The position numbers were made by a program, and so were the translations under genes. The notes under the pieces were generated by a model. The model was given only the letters and a program-made list of their open reading frames with translations. It searched no databases and was not told the DNA's origin. Below, one piece after another: positions 1 to 9,380 of a DNA stretch of 64,000 nt (the first letter of the stretch is position 1; the number at the start of each line of letters is the position of its first letter). Where the stretch lies: assembly GCF_900188095.1 (NCBI RefSeq), contig NZ_FZOT01000013.1, forward strand, positions 1 to 64,000, in the 5' to 3' direction. The DNA is from Noviherbaspirillum humi. GTDB taxonomy: Bacteria; Pseudomonadota; Gammaproteobacteria; Burkholderiales; Burkholderiaceae_D.

Positions 1-1
1 C

Positions 2-3000
2 ACCAACAACACCGGCCGCATCTACGGCGACGTGTTGGCAATCAGCGGCAACACCATCAACAACAGCGGTACCGGCACCATCGCCGCCCGCGACACCCTG
101 CTGATCGGCGCGCAGACCCTCAACAATACGAATGGCGGACTGATCTACAGCCTGGGCGACATCACGATCGGCGGCGCCATCGTCGGCGGGCAGGTGCAGG
201 GCACGATGCAGACGCTGACCAACGCCTCCAGCCGGATCGAAGCGGGAGGCGACTTGAAGATTGCCGCCAACACGGTCACCAACCGGAATGACAGGTTGAC
301 GACGGCCGAGGTGGTGGTGGGGACGGGGTATGAGGAAAAGGTCCGGGTCAAAAATACGGGGAACGAGTATCCAGTCAAAGACCGGTGCAAAGGAATCGGC
401 GGTGACCAGGATGACAATGAATGTATTGTCTACCCTGATAAATATGGAAAGCGCAGCACGCTTCCCCAAGCGTTCTCTACGGTCTGCAAGGGAGGCGGGG
501 ACGACGGGCAAGTCTGCACCAGCACGCCGAACTACGATTGGAACTCGCCTGTATTTACAAAATTCCAAGTGGCTACGGTGGGAACGCCTCCGCCTGAGCC
601 GCCGGCTGGCGGCTGCACGCAATATAGCGGTGACAATGGGCCAAGCGAAATTCTGTCGCCGGGATGCATTCAATGGCACGCTGACATGGACGCATGGATC
701 GTGGCCAATAATGCGCGGCTCTCCGAGCTGGACACCAAGATCACTGCCTACAACGCCGAAGTCAATCACGACAATCTTGTTGAAAGTTTTGAGGACTACA
801 CATGGTTCAAGATTAATTCCACCACCACCCGTACCCAAGTAGTCAGCACTGCTCCCGGAGAACTGCTTTCGGGCCTGAGCATGACGACTACCGGGAAGGC
901 AATCAATCAAGATAGTCGCGTGGTTGCGGGCGGCAAACTGGTTGCGACGCTTGGCGTAGACAACCTTGCCACGCAAGGTTTGGAAAAAACCGAGTACAGC
1001 GGTACCAGACAATTCACGGAAGTAAATCCTTGTCATGGAATTGATCATTGCCGCGATTGGGATCCTCCGCAAATTTATGAGCAGTCTCCCGACAAAGTTA
1101 AATTTAGTCTTCCCACCGTCGAGTACGTAGCCTACGCTGCCAACCCCACCGTCACCCGCAATCTCGTCGTCGGCAGGGCCGCTGCTGATCAATCGGTCGC
1201 TGCCACCGCGCTGCAGGCAACAGGCAACACCCATCCATCGATCAATCCAGCACCCATCGACGTAACCGTCCCGGTGTTGACAGTGCCGCAGAACAGCTTG
1301 TTCCAGCTGCAAGCCGCGCCATCTGCCCGCCACCTCGTCGAAACCGATCCACGCTTCACCAGCCAGCGCGACTTCCTCTCCTCCGACTACTACCTGCAAG
1401 CGCTGAACCGCGACCCCGAGCGCTCGCTCAAGCGCTACGGCGACGGCTTCGTCGAGCAGAAGCTCGTCAATGACCAGATCCTGGCCCTCACCGGGCGGCG
1501 CTACCTCTCCGGCTATGCCAGCACCGAAGACGAATACCGGGCGCTGATGGATGCCGGCGTGGCCTATGCCCGCCAGTACCAGCTCACTCCCGGCGTGGCA
1601 TTGACCGCCGAGCAGATGGCGCAGCTGAGCACCGACATGGTGCTGCTGGTAGCGCAGACGGTGACGCTACCCGACGGCAGCACCCAGCAAGTGCTGGTGC
1701 CGCAGGTCTACCTGCGCCGCCCGGCAGCCGGCGACGTGCGCCCCGGCGGCGCGCTCATCGCCGCCACCGACGTGGTGATCAGGAGCCCCGGGGATATCGT
1801 CAACAGCGGCACCATCGCCGGCGACCGGGTCGCCATTCTCGCCGACCGCGACCTCACCAACACCAGCGGCCGCATCGCCGGCCAGGACGTCCTGCTGCGC
1901 GCCAATAACAACCTGAAAAACCTCTCCGGCACCATCGAAGGCGTCGGCGCCGGCAGCAAGGTGCGCCTGTCTGCCGGGCGCGACATTGTTCTGCAAACCC
2001 AAACTCTGAGCAGCGTCAGCAAGGACGGCACCAGCACCGGCACCACGCTGCAGCGCACCGCCACCGTGCAAGGCGGCAGCGTCAGCATGGCCGCCGGGCG
2101 CGACCTGCTCGCCAGCGGCAGCGTGGTCAAGTCCGACGGCGACCTGCTGGTTTCCGCCAAGCGCCATCTGGTGGCCGATACCGCCACCGCCGAGTCCCAG
2201 CTCCACAGCAAGGAAAGTACCGGCCGCACCGTGCAGGGCCGCAGCGGCTATATTGACGAGGCCAGCACCCGCCATCAGGGTTCGGTATTCGAAAGCGGCG
2301 GCAACGCCGTGCTGGTGGCCGACGGCGACGCCCGCCTCACCGGCACCCAGGTCAAAAGCGCCGATGTCACGGTGCAGGCGCAGAACATTACCATCAATGC
2401 CGCCGTCAACCGCACGGCAAGCGACATGCAAGTCATCGGCGAGAAGAGCTACAACCGCTTCGCCCGCGACAATGAAACCCTGGTCGGCACCGACATCCAG
2501 GCCGGCAACAACCTCACCCTGCGCGCCACCGGCAACAGCCAGGCCGGCAGCGGCAATCTCAGCATCACCGGATCCAACCTCAACACCGAGCAGGGCCGCG
2601 CGGCTCTCATTGCCGCCAACGATGTCACCATCAACGCCGCCGCCACCCGGCAGGCGGCCGTCGATGAACGCTACACCAAGAGCAGCGGCCTGTTCTCCTC
2701 CACCGCCACCACCCGGGCCACCAGCACCACGCTGAACCAGGCACAGGGCAGCGCCGTCTCCGGCAACACCGTCGTGGTGCAAGCCGGGCGCGACATCAAG
2801 GTGGCCGGCAGCGGCATTGCCGGCGAGGGTGACGTCAACATCGTCGCCGGCGGCAATGTTGACATCACGACGGCCACCAATACCAGCGAGCGCACCAGCG
2901 TCTTTGACGAAAAGAAATCCGGATTGTTTGGTAGCGGCGGCGCCTCGTTGACGCTGGGGCAGCGACAACTCAACCAGCAAAGCGAAGACAAGGCCATTAC

Positions 3001-6000
3001 CCAATCCGGTTCGGCCATCGTCAGTCTAAGCGGCAACGTCATGGTCGACGCCGGCAAGACCTACACGCAGACCGGCAGCCAGGTCTTGGCTGAAAAAGGC
3101 GACATCGACATCGCCGCGCGCCGCATTGTCATCAATGCCGCTGAGAACAACAACGCTGCTCGCCAGGAAAGCCGGTTCTCGCAATCGGGGCTCACCGTCT
3201 CGGTCAGCACACCGGTGCTCGATGCCGCCCAAAGTGTTGGCCAAGTCGCCGATGCTGCCGGCAAGACCAGCAGCGGTCGCACCAAAGCCGCCGCGGTGGC
3301 AGCAGCTGCGGCTGCCGGGTACAACGCCTACGACGCCGTGCAGCGAGGCCAAGGCAGCGCCATAGACGGACGTGACAACCAACTACTCACAGGTCAGACC
3401 AATGCCGACGGCACGCCCCAGACCCGTGACGCCACCGCCGCCGACAAGCTAGGCGGCATCAATGTCAGCATCGCTTACAGCAGCGCCAGCAGCAACAGCC
3501 AAGCCACCCAGAACAGCCGCACCGCCGTCGGCTCCACCATCGCCGCCGGCGGCAATGTCCGGCTCGCCGTCACCGGCGACGGCAAGGAAAGCATCCTGAC
3601 CATCACCGGCAGCACCATCAGCGCCGGCAACAAGGCGGTGCTCGAAGCCGACAACATCATCAACCTGCTTGCTGCGCAGAACATAGCTGATGAGCGCAGC
3701 AGCAATAGCAGTCGCAGCGGCAGCCTCGGCGTATCGATGGGCACCCAAGGCGGCATTGGCATCACTAGCAGCGTCAGCCGCGCCCGTGGCAATGCCGCCG
3801 GCAGCGATGTCACCCAGGTCAACACCCACGTACAAGCAGGCAACCAGGTCATCCTGAAAAGCGGTGGCGATGCTGACCTGACCGGCGCGGTCGTGGCCGG
3901 CAAGAAAGTCACGGCCGACATCGGCGGCAATCTCAAGCTGGAAAGCCTGCAAGACACCAGCCGCTACAGCAGCCGGCAGAACAGTATCGGCGGCAGCCTC
4001 ACCGTCGGCACGGCCGGCGCAGGTGGCAGCCTCAACCTCAGCGACCGCAAGGTCGACAGCGACTACGCCAGCGTGCGGGAACAGACCGGCATCATCGCCG
4101 GCGAAGACGGCTACGACATCCACGTCAAGGGCAATGCCACGCTCACCGGCGCCGTCATCGCCGCCAGCGACCAAGCCCTGGCCGAAGGCAAGGGCAAGTT
4201 CAAGGCCGAAGGCAAGGTCACGCAGATCGACATCGTCAACCAAGCGCAATACGACGCCAGCGGCACCAGTATCGGCATCGGCGGCGGCATCTCCGGCGCT
4301 GCCGGCTTCAAGCCGGGCGTGTCGGTCGGCATGGGAAGCGACAGTAACAGCCAGACTACGGTGACGAAAGCCGGCATCGGGGTGAGCACCGGCATGAATA
4401 CCACCGCGGCTATCAAGCCTATCTTTGACGCCAAGCGGGTAGAAGGCGAAGTCGACGCGCAGGTGACTATCACACAAACGCTCAGCCGCGAAGGCCCCAA
4501 GGTGGTAGGCACCTATGCCGAAAGCAAGCTGCGTGAAGCAAATGACAAGCGGCAGCAGGCTGCCAGCGAAGCGAGTACGGCAAAGCAGGCGTCGTTGAGG
4601 GCAGAGGCCGAGCAACTGGAGAACGACTGGAAGGAGGGGGGCAAGGCACGGATCGCGCTGCACACGGCTTCTGGGGCCTTGGGAGGTGGCGCCGCTGGTG
4701 CGATCGGAGCAGGTAGCAGTGCGGCTCTTGTACCGGTCATTGCTGAAGACATCAATAAGCTTGATGTTCCAACCACAGTCAAGCGGGGACTTATCGCTGT
4801 TACTGGCACTGCAGTGGGCGCTGCGTTGGGTGGGCAAATCGGTGCAGCCAGTGGCCTGACCCAAACGACCAACAACTTTTTGCTACACCAGGAGGCATCA
4901 AAGCGGGAAGAGGCCAAGCAAAAGCTGCTGCAGTGTAAGGATGACAATTGCCGTCAACAAGTAAGTAAAGAGGTCGATGAATGGAACAAGCTGGATACTT
5001 GGCGAGACGAACAGATCAAGGCCGCTTGTACCACACCGTCCAGTCCCGCCTGCCAAAGCTGGAATGCCGCAATTCAATATGCCAAGGCGAGCTATGCGGG
5101 TTACGACGCGAAGTCTGACGTTACGGGATCAGTTGCCGGCGAGAGGCGCGAAGTCAATGAAATGGCGTACCTGTACGGGCAGCGTGCGGATAATCCTTAC
5201 CTGTTTGGCATAGGCAAAGGCTTGCTCAAGCTGACTCCGCCGGGTATGGTCGTTGGCGTAGGAGTAGGCAGCTATTCGCTTACCAAGACCATAATGGAAA
5301 AGGGCTTGGTTGACTCTGCCATTGGTATAGCCAAGGGTATCGAAAACTTGCCGTCGGATATCAAGGCAAGACTCAGTAGCGACGATCCGACAGTACGCGG
5401 CGAAGCGCTAGTGGACGCCTTGAGCATAGGAGGCGGAGCGGCAATAGTTTCAGCCAAGCTTGTACAGGTTGGGGGAGAGAGGTTAGCGCAGTCAGTGGCG
5501 AAGCAGGCCGCCATTAAGGCGGAAGCTGATGCACTGAAAAAGGGGCAAGTAGAGCTACAAGCCACGACCCAACTGCCGGAGGCCGACTATGCCGGCCAGA
5601 TCCCGGTACGGCCGCGCGATGGAGCTGTCAAGCCAGGTACACCAGTTACTGAAGCACCTCTAGCAAAACATTTGATTGAAGCCGAGATTATAGGATCAGG
5701 AAAGAGTAAGGTCATTTCAGGAGGACATAACATGGATAACTTTGATGCTCTTGTGAAGAGAACAGGGGCACAGATTTTAAAAAGGGATGAACTGGCACCT
5801 GGAATATATCAAGTGGAGTATCAGCTACCTGGTGGAAAGGTCCAGCCGAAGACGGTATATGATCCTGCGGTTTATTCCGATGCGAAGATGGCAGATATGG
5901 CAAGTGAGGCAGCAAGTAGAGCAATCGTGCAATGGGGGATAAATAAAAATCCGATCCAGAACGTTGAGGTTGGTGGTGTCACATTTCGAGTTCCTATAAG

Positions 6001-6067
6001 TATTAAAAGTGGGAATGCTTCTATTCCAACTGCATTTCCAATCGATCCAAAACGGGTAACTGAATGA
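2..6067 (+). CDS. cdiA: CdiA/FhaB-type contact-dependent inhibition exoprotein, 3' part (5' end outside window)
   Basis: The frame is open from base 2 and the start lies upstream of the window; the GTG at 32 is internal. The protein would be a two-partner-secreted filamentous exoprotein that delivers a C-terminal toxin to neighbouring cells. The visible order is: end of FHA-1 repeats; an insertion with several Cys (about 370-680), in the place where receptor-binding/YP-type regions sit in CdiA proteins; a long FHA-2 region of beta-helix repeats (about 1740-4500, recurring 'AGRD', 'GGN', 'NTxGxI' units); a Gly/Ala-rich hydrophobic pretoxin stretch (about 4680-4870); a Cys-containing segment (LLQCKDDNC); and an AT-rich end (about 5650-6067). 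That end contains ISGGHN and TVYDPAVYSD and resembles the 'CdiA family toxin C-terminal domain' seen in other CDI proteins. A BECR/EndoU-like nuclease activity is inference. No VENN motif was seen. The stop overlaps the next start (ATGA), as expected for a toxin-immunity pair. Confidence 0.9.
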   Translation, partial: TNNTGRIYGDVLAISGNTINNSGTGTIAARDTLLIGAQTLNNTNGGLIYSLGDITIGGAIVGGQVQGTMQTLTNASSRIEAGGDLKIAANTVTNRNDRLTTAEVVVGTGYEEKVRVKNTGNEYPVKDRCKGIGGDQDDNECIVYPDKYGKRSTLPQAFSTVCKGGGDDGQVCTSTPNYDWNSPVFTKFQVATVGTPPPEPPAGGCTQYSGDNGPSEILSPGCIQWHADMDAWIVANNARLSELDTKITAYNAEVNHDNLVESFEDYTWFKINSTTTRTQVVSTAPGELLSGLSMTTTGKAINQDSRVVAGGKLVATLGVDNLATQGLEKTEYSGTRQFTEVNPCHGIDHCRDWDPPQIYEQSPDKVKFSLPTVEYVAYAANPTVTRNLVVGRAAADQSVAATALQATGNTHPSINPAPIDVTVPVLTVPQNSLFQLQAAPSARHLVETDPRFTSQRDFLSSDYYLQALNRDPERSLKRYGDGFVEQKLVNDQILALTGRRYLSGYASTEDEYRALMDAGVAYARQYQLTPGVALTAEQMAQLSTDMVLLVAQTVTLPDGSTQQVLVPQVYLRRPAAGDVRPGGALIAATDVVIRSPGDIVNSGTIAGDRVAILADRDLTNTSGRIAGQDVLLRANNNLKNLSGTIEGVGAGSKVRLSAGRDIVLQTQTLSSVSKDGTSTGTTLQRTATVQGGSVSMAAGRDLLASGSVVKSDGDLLVSAKRHLVADTATAESQLHSKESTGRTVQGRSGYIDEASTRHQGSVFESGGNAVLVADGDARLTGTQVKSADVTVQAQNITINAAVNRTASDMQVIGEKSYNRFARDNETLVGTDIQAGNNLTLRATGNSQAGSGNLSITGSNLNTEQGRAALIAANDVTINAAATRQAAVDERYTKSSGLFSSTATTRATSTTLNQAQGSAVSGNTVVVQAGRDIKVAGSGIAGEGDVNIVAGGNVDITTATNTSERTSVFDEKKSGLFGSGGASLTLGQRQLNQQSEDKAITQSGSAIVSLSGNVMVDAGKTYTQTGSQVLAEKGDIDIAARRIVINAAENNNAARQESRFSQSGLTVSVSTPVLDAAQSVGQVADAAGKTSSGRTKAAAVAAAAAAGYNAYDAVQRGQGSAIDGRDNQLLTGQTNADGTPQTRDATAADKLGGINVSIAYSSASSNSQATQNSRTAVGSTIAAGGNVRLAVTGDGKESILTITGSTISAGNKAVLEADNIINLLAAQNIADERSSNSSRSGSLGVSMGTQGGIGITSSVSRARGNAAGSDVTQVNTHVQAGNQVILKSGGDADLTGAVVAGKKVTADIGGNLKLESLQDTSRYSSRQNSIGGSLTVGTAGAGGSLNLSDRKVDSDYASVREQTGIIAGEDGYDIHVKGNATLTGAVIAASDQALAEGKGKFKAEGKVTQIDIVNQAQYDASGTSIGIGGGISGAAGFKPGVSVGMGSDSNSQTTVTKAGIGVSTGMNTTAAIKPIFDAKRVEGEVDAQVTITQTLSREGPKVVGTYAESKLREANDKRQQAASEASTAKQASLRAEAEQLENDWKEGGKARIALHTASGALGGGAAGAIGAGSSAALVPVIAEDINKLDVPTTVKRGLIAVTGTAVGAALGGQIGAASGLTQTTNNFLLHQEASKREEAKQKLLQCKDDNCRQQVSKEVDEWNKLDTWRDEQIKAACTTPSSPACQSWNAAIQYAKASYAGYDAKSDVTGSVAGERREVNEMAYLYGQRADNPYLFGIGKGLLKLTPPGMVVGVGVGSYSLTKTIMEKGLVDSAIGIAKGIENLPSDIKARLSSDDPTVRGEALVDALSIGGGAAIVSAKLVQVGGERLAQSVAKQAAIKAEADALKKGQVELQATTQLPEADYAGQIPVRPRDGAVKPGTPVTEAPLAKHLIEAEIIGSGKSKVISGGHNMDNFDALVKRTGAQILKRDELAPGIYQVEYQLPGGKVQPKTVYDPAVYSDAKMADMASEAASRAIVQWGINKNPIQNVEVGGVTFRVPISIKSGNASIPTAFPIDPKRVTE

Positions 6068-6465
6068 TCTGGAAAAAAGTAACAGAAAAGCAGATTGGCG
6101 GTAACTATACTTGGTGGGACTCGGAAAACGACTCACATACCCTCTTGCCATTGCTTTATTGCGTCGGAAACGCTTTACCCTACCAGCCCTTGGATTACTT
6201 CCTTCGAGGGATATTTACTGATGACCCACTTGCCCCTGGAGGGGGAGACCCAGGCTGGGTCTGGTATCGCGAAAAACAGGATGATGGAACATATCGCTAT
6301 TACGCTTGGACGTACGCGGAAATGAGTGGCCTCGATCCATGTGAAGGCGATTACGATGAAGCTACCGTAAAACGACTCGTCAGAGAAACATTGGAAAATT
6401 TTAGAAAGGCTCATCCTGACCGTGCTGCAGAGATAGATGAGGTAATCAACAAGTACGACTTGTAA
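6064..6465 (+). CDS. cdiI: Candidate CDI immunity protein for the upstream CdiA toxin domain
   Basis: A 133-aa soluble protein whose ATG overlaps the cdiA stop codon by 4 bases, so translation is probably coupled. It is rich in Trp, Tyr and acidic residues (for example YTWWDSENDS and PGWVWYREK) and has no signal peptide or membrane segment, as expected of an immunity protein that neutralises an incoming cytosolic toxin. Its base composition is AT-rich like the toxin-coding end of cdiA and unlike the GC-rich FHA repeats, which suggests the two moved as one cassette. I do not recognise a named immunity family; the assignment rests on position, size and composition. Confidence 0.7.
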   Translation: MIWKKVTEKQIGGNYTWWDSENDSHTLLPLLYCVGNALPYQPLDYFLRGIFTDDPLAPGGGDPGWVWYREKQDDGTYRYYAWTYAEMSGLDPCEGDYDEATVKRLVRETLENFRKAHPDRAAEIDEVINKYDL

Positions 6466-6736
6466 TCGAGCTTGTTAAGTTCTCAAGGTCACTCTCAACA
6501 TACCAAAAAGCCGGCTGCCATACTGGCTGCGGAGCACCGGCAACCTCGGCATCACACGAAGCGGCATCAGCGGTGCGGAAATCATCATCACCGATGAAGA
6601 AGCGCAAAAGCGCAAGACCGGCCAGGACGCCGCCACGACGATTGCCAAGCTGAATCGCGATGTCGTCACCGGCCGCGACACCAGCAGCAAGCTGGCCAAC
6701 GACTTCAACAAGCAGGAGATCGACGCTGCCTTCACG

Positions 6737-7543
6737 GTGACGGGCGAGTTCGGGCGGCAGGTTGGTACCTATGTGGCCAACAAGGCCGCTGAAGCCGATG
6801 CACTCAAAGAAGCCGCCAAGGACCCGAAGCTGAACAATGAGCAGCGCAACGAGCTGTTAGCCCAGGCCAACCAGATCGAAGCCGACTGGGGCCCGGGCGG
6901 CAAGAGCCGGCAATGGGCCACGGCGATCACGGCGGCGGCCAGCGGCAACGTCACCGGCGCCAGCGGCGAGATGGTCAATAGTGCGGTGGCGAACTACCTA
7001 CAGCAGCAGGGGGCGAGCTATATCGGCCAGCTGGTGCAAGACAAAAAATTGATAGAAGGCAGCCCCGAGCATGCCGCCATGCATGCCATCGTTGCCTGCG
7101 CCGGAGCGGCGGCCGGCAATCAAAGCTGCGGAGCGGGCGCCATGGGCGCGGCCAGCTCCAGCTTGCTGACGAACCTGTTCGAGAAGAAGGACAACGAGAC
7201 CAATGTCGAGCGGGAGCGCAAGCGCAATCTGATTGCCACCATTGTGACCGGGGTTGCAGCAACCACGAGTCCGGCAGCGGCCGCCACAGCTACTAGTGCA
7301 GCGATCGCAGCGACGGACAACAACTTCCTGACGCAGAACGAGGCATCCAAAGCCCGACAACAGCTCATGAACTGCAAAGGCGATGCGGCTTGCGTGAAAC
7401 GCGTCAGCGCCGAGGCGCTGGCGCTATCGCTGGAGAACAGCGAAAAGATGAAGCAAGCCTGTGAGAACGACTTCGGCCGCTGCATGAAAACCTATCGGGA
7501 AGCCAAGGGGAGTTACAACACGGTCGAGCCAATATCGATTTAG
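6737..7543 (+). CDS. Orphan cdiA 3'-fragment (FHA-2 end and pretoxin region), probably a pseudogene
   Basis: The frame is open from about 6477, just after an in-frame TAA, and no good start codon or ribosome site is visible; the GTG at 6737 is only the first permitted start. The upstream part of the frame reads as typical CdiA/FHA sequence (ISGAEIIITDEEAQKRKTG, SSKLANDFNKQEIDAAF). The 268-aa piece then continues with GRQVGTYVANKAAEADALK, an Ala-rich pretoxin segment, and NNFLTQNEASKARQQLMNC. The last matches NNFLLHQEASKREEAKQKL in the intact upstream cdiA. The frame ends at TAG 7541-7543, but the same frame continues in the next entry, so the two are one displaced cdiA end interrupted by a single stop. 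It is probably a silent cassette left by toxin exchange. Confidence 0.75.
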   Translation: MTGEFGRQVGTYVANKAAEADALKEAAKDPKLNNEQRNELLAQANQIEADWGPGGKSRQWATAITAAASGNVTGASGEMVNSAVANYLQQQGASYIGQLVQDKKLIEGSPEHAAMHAIVACAGAAAGNQSCGAGAMGAASSSLLTNLFEKKDNETNVERERKRNLIATIVTGVAATTSPAAAATATSAAIAATDNNFLTQNEASKARQQLMNCKGDAACVKRVSAEALALSLENSEKMKQACENDFGRCMKTYREAKGSYNTVEPISI

Positions 7544-7549
7544 ACCATC

Positions 7550-8269
7550 GTGCCGGACCTGGGCGACAAGTTGCTGGCAATCCAGCAAAGCGACATAGCG
7601 TATGCACGGCAGCGGGCGGAAACGATGGCAAAAGCCATGCCGATCGGCTTAGAACGGGCGCGAGCCATGCTTGAGTTGTACGGGCCGGAGATGGGGGCGG
7701 CGGCTTTGGGTAGTAAGCGGGCTGGTGCCGCTATTCGAAGTGGCACTCGAGGCGGCGCGGTCATAGAGGAAGCTACGCCAGCTTCCGCAAACAAGATATA
7801 TAGTACAGATGGTGCATTGGCGGACGCTTCGAAATCGAAAATTGGTACGGTTGAACAATCCAGAGATTCTGGACCGCAGCCGACTTCTCCAGTCAAGCAG
7901 TCCAATGAGGTAGGCAATGCGTCAAAAGTCGTTGAGCTCACTTATGACAAAAGCAACCAGACTTGGACAACGCCAGCAGGTCTTGACTATGGACCGGGAT
8001 CAGTGCATGGGAATCGTGTGCAGCATATTCTGGATCATGCTGAACCGAATCCGACCAAAACAACTCATATTGTGTTTAACGTTGATAGAAAAGAGGTATT
8101 GGGGTTGGTTGATGAAGCGTGGTTAGCAAGAGGCAGTCCTTTGCCAAACGATCCAGGTGCGTATGTTGTTCCGATGGGGCGAGCTGTCGGTACTGCTGGT
8201 GAGACCAATATTAAAATAATTGTTCGTCCTGGAACCAATAAAATAATTACCGCTTACCCAATTCAATAA
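7550..8269 (+). CDS. Orphan CdiA C-terminal toxin module (putative nuclease)
   Basis: This 239-aa frame is the direct continuation, in the same reading frame, of the preceding fragment beyond its TAG. Its start (IVPDLGDKLLAIQQSD) is usual mid-protein CdiA sequence and the GTG at 7550 has no clear ribosome site. The GC-rich first half changes to AT-rich sequence after about 7780, marking the toxin junction. The toxin domain contains GNRVQHILDH, THIVFN, LVDEAW, YVVPMGR and IIVRPGTNKIITAYP. I recognise this pattern from C-terminal domains of bacterial polymorphic toxins. A BECR-fold RNase is my guess for the activity, with the conserved His and the C-terminal Thr as catalytic candidates. The candidate immunity gene follows 13 bases later. 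Expression of the toxin would need readthrough, internal initiation, or recombination onto the complete cdiA. Confidence 0.65.
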   Translation: MPDLGDKLLAIQQSDIAYARQRAETMAKAMPIGLERARAMLELYGPEMGAAALGSKRAGAAIRSGTRGGAVIEEATPASANKIYSTDGALADASKSKIGTVEQSRDSGPQPTSPVKQSNEVGNASKVVELTYDKSNQTWTTPAGLDYGPGSVHGNRVQHILDHAEPNPTKTTHIVFNVDRKEVLGLVDEAWLARGSPLPNDPGAYVVPMGRAVGTAGETNIKIIVRPGTNKIITAYPIQ

Positions 8270-8282
8270 ATAAGGAATAGAA

Positions 8283-8498
8283 ATGCTGTGTCCTCGGTGT
8301 GAGCAGGGCGATATAGTTAAAGCGCAGATAAAAAAAAATGGAGAAGAGATATTTGTTTGTCAGGAATGTGAAGCAACGTGGTTTGCTTTAAAAGAAATTG
8401 GTGTTTCACCGTTTACTGATTTCAGCGCATACATGGAAGGCCTTGGCTTGTGTCCTTTATGGGATGAACTGATTGTTCAGAAATTACGACCGGGCTAG
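8283..8498 (+). CDS. Small zinc-ribbon-like protein, candidate immunity protein of the orphan toxin
   Basis: A 71-aa protein with a CPRC pair at residues 3-6 and a CQEC pair near residues 26-29, a spacing suited to a small zinc ribbon, followed by a Phe/Tyr/Trp-rich tail (GLGLCPLWDEL). A good ribosome site (AAGGA) sits about 7 bases before the ATG, so unlike the toxin fragment upstream this gene looks independently translatable. Its AT-rich composition matches the orphan toxin. It fits the small Cys-motif proteins that I recall following this toxin type in other CDI loci. A role as immunity protein is inferred from position. Confidence 0.6.
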   Translation: MLCPRCEQGDIVKAQIKKNGEEIFVCQECEATWFALKEIGVSPFTDFSAYMEGLGLCPLWDELIVQKLRPG

Positions 8499-9380
8499 CG
8501 TCACAAATCCGCGCGGGCAATGACCTCACCTTGGTGGCCGACAGCCGGCTCGACCTGCTGGGTGCCGAAAACACTTCGGAGTTGCACAGTATGAACAGCG
8601 CCGCAGCATCGCGTTGGCATTGGGTGGTGTGCAAAACGGCTTCACCTTGGAGATCGGCGTCAGCGGGACCTGTGGACAATCTCAAGGCAACAACGTCACC
8701 TGAACTAAAGCTCATGTTTCCGCTGGCAACCAGCGGCGGATCGACAGCGGTGCGACACCTACCTCAAAGGTGCAATCATCTATGACTACGCCAGCGTAGG
8801 CGGGCAGACCGCCATACGGGCTGACGACGGCGGCTTCCAACTCAGCATCAAGGGCAAAACCTATCTCAAGGGCGGCGTCATCAGCAGCACGCAGGCCGCT
8901 ATCGACAACCAGCAGAACCGCTTGAAAACCGTCACGCTGACCCACAGCGACATCGGTAACCATGCCGACTACCGCGCCGACAGCGTCCAAGGGACCGGGT
9001 GGTGTCGACCTGATCGATGCCGGCAAGCCGAATGGCGGACGCAGCGGCGCCAACATGCCGATCGCCCTGGGCGCCAGCGGCAGTAATAGCAGCGTCACTT
9101 AAGCGGTACTAACTATGCGGCCATCGTCATCACCAATGACGAAGCACAAGAGCGCAAGAACGCAAAAACGACCAGGATGCAGCGACGCCGGTCGACAAAG
9201 CAAATTGGCCAACGACTTCAATAGGCGGTAGATCGAAGCCGCTTTCGTAGTGACCGCCGAGTTCGGCTGCCAAGTTGACGTGTTTGTCGCAAGCATGATC
9301 TGTAGTAGTTCCAAATTTGTTATTGAAGCCAATGCGTTATTGACAGCCGTCACCGATCCAAAACTTAGCGAGAAACAATG
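8499..9380 (+). pseudogene. Decayed cdiA/FHA-2 remnant with frameshifts and stops
   Basis: GC-rich sequence resumes right after the immunity candidate and reads as FHA-2 repeat protein in changing frames. It begins with RAGNDLTLVADSRLDLLGA, which runs into a frameshift near 8600. Next is IALALGGVQNGFTLEIGVSG, which ends at TGA 8701-8703. YDYASVGGQTAIRADDGGF and LKTVTLTHSDIGNHADYRA follow at about 8780-8980, then another shift near 8990. The last part (about 9110-9380) is a degenerate copy of the segment at about 6560-6860, readable as LANDFN, then IEAAF, VVTAEFG and DPKLSEKQ. No intact reading frame survives. This is a third copy of the cdiA 3' region, after the complete gene and the orphan module. 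Confidence 0.75.

Noticed and set aside
1667-4864. Long minus-strand frames inside cdiA (445 and 471 codons)
   Set aside because: Antisense to FHA repeats; their Gly/Ala/Val/Asp repeats reflect the repeat codons of cdiA.
8531-8785. 84-codon frame considered as an independent small gene
   Set aside because: Its first half is FHA-2 sequence that loses frame midway; it belongs to the decayed remnant.
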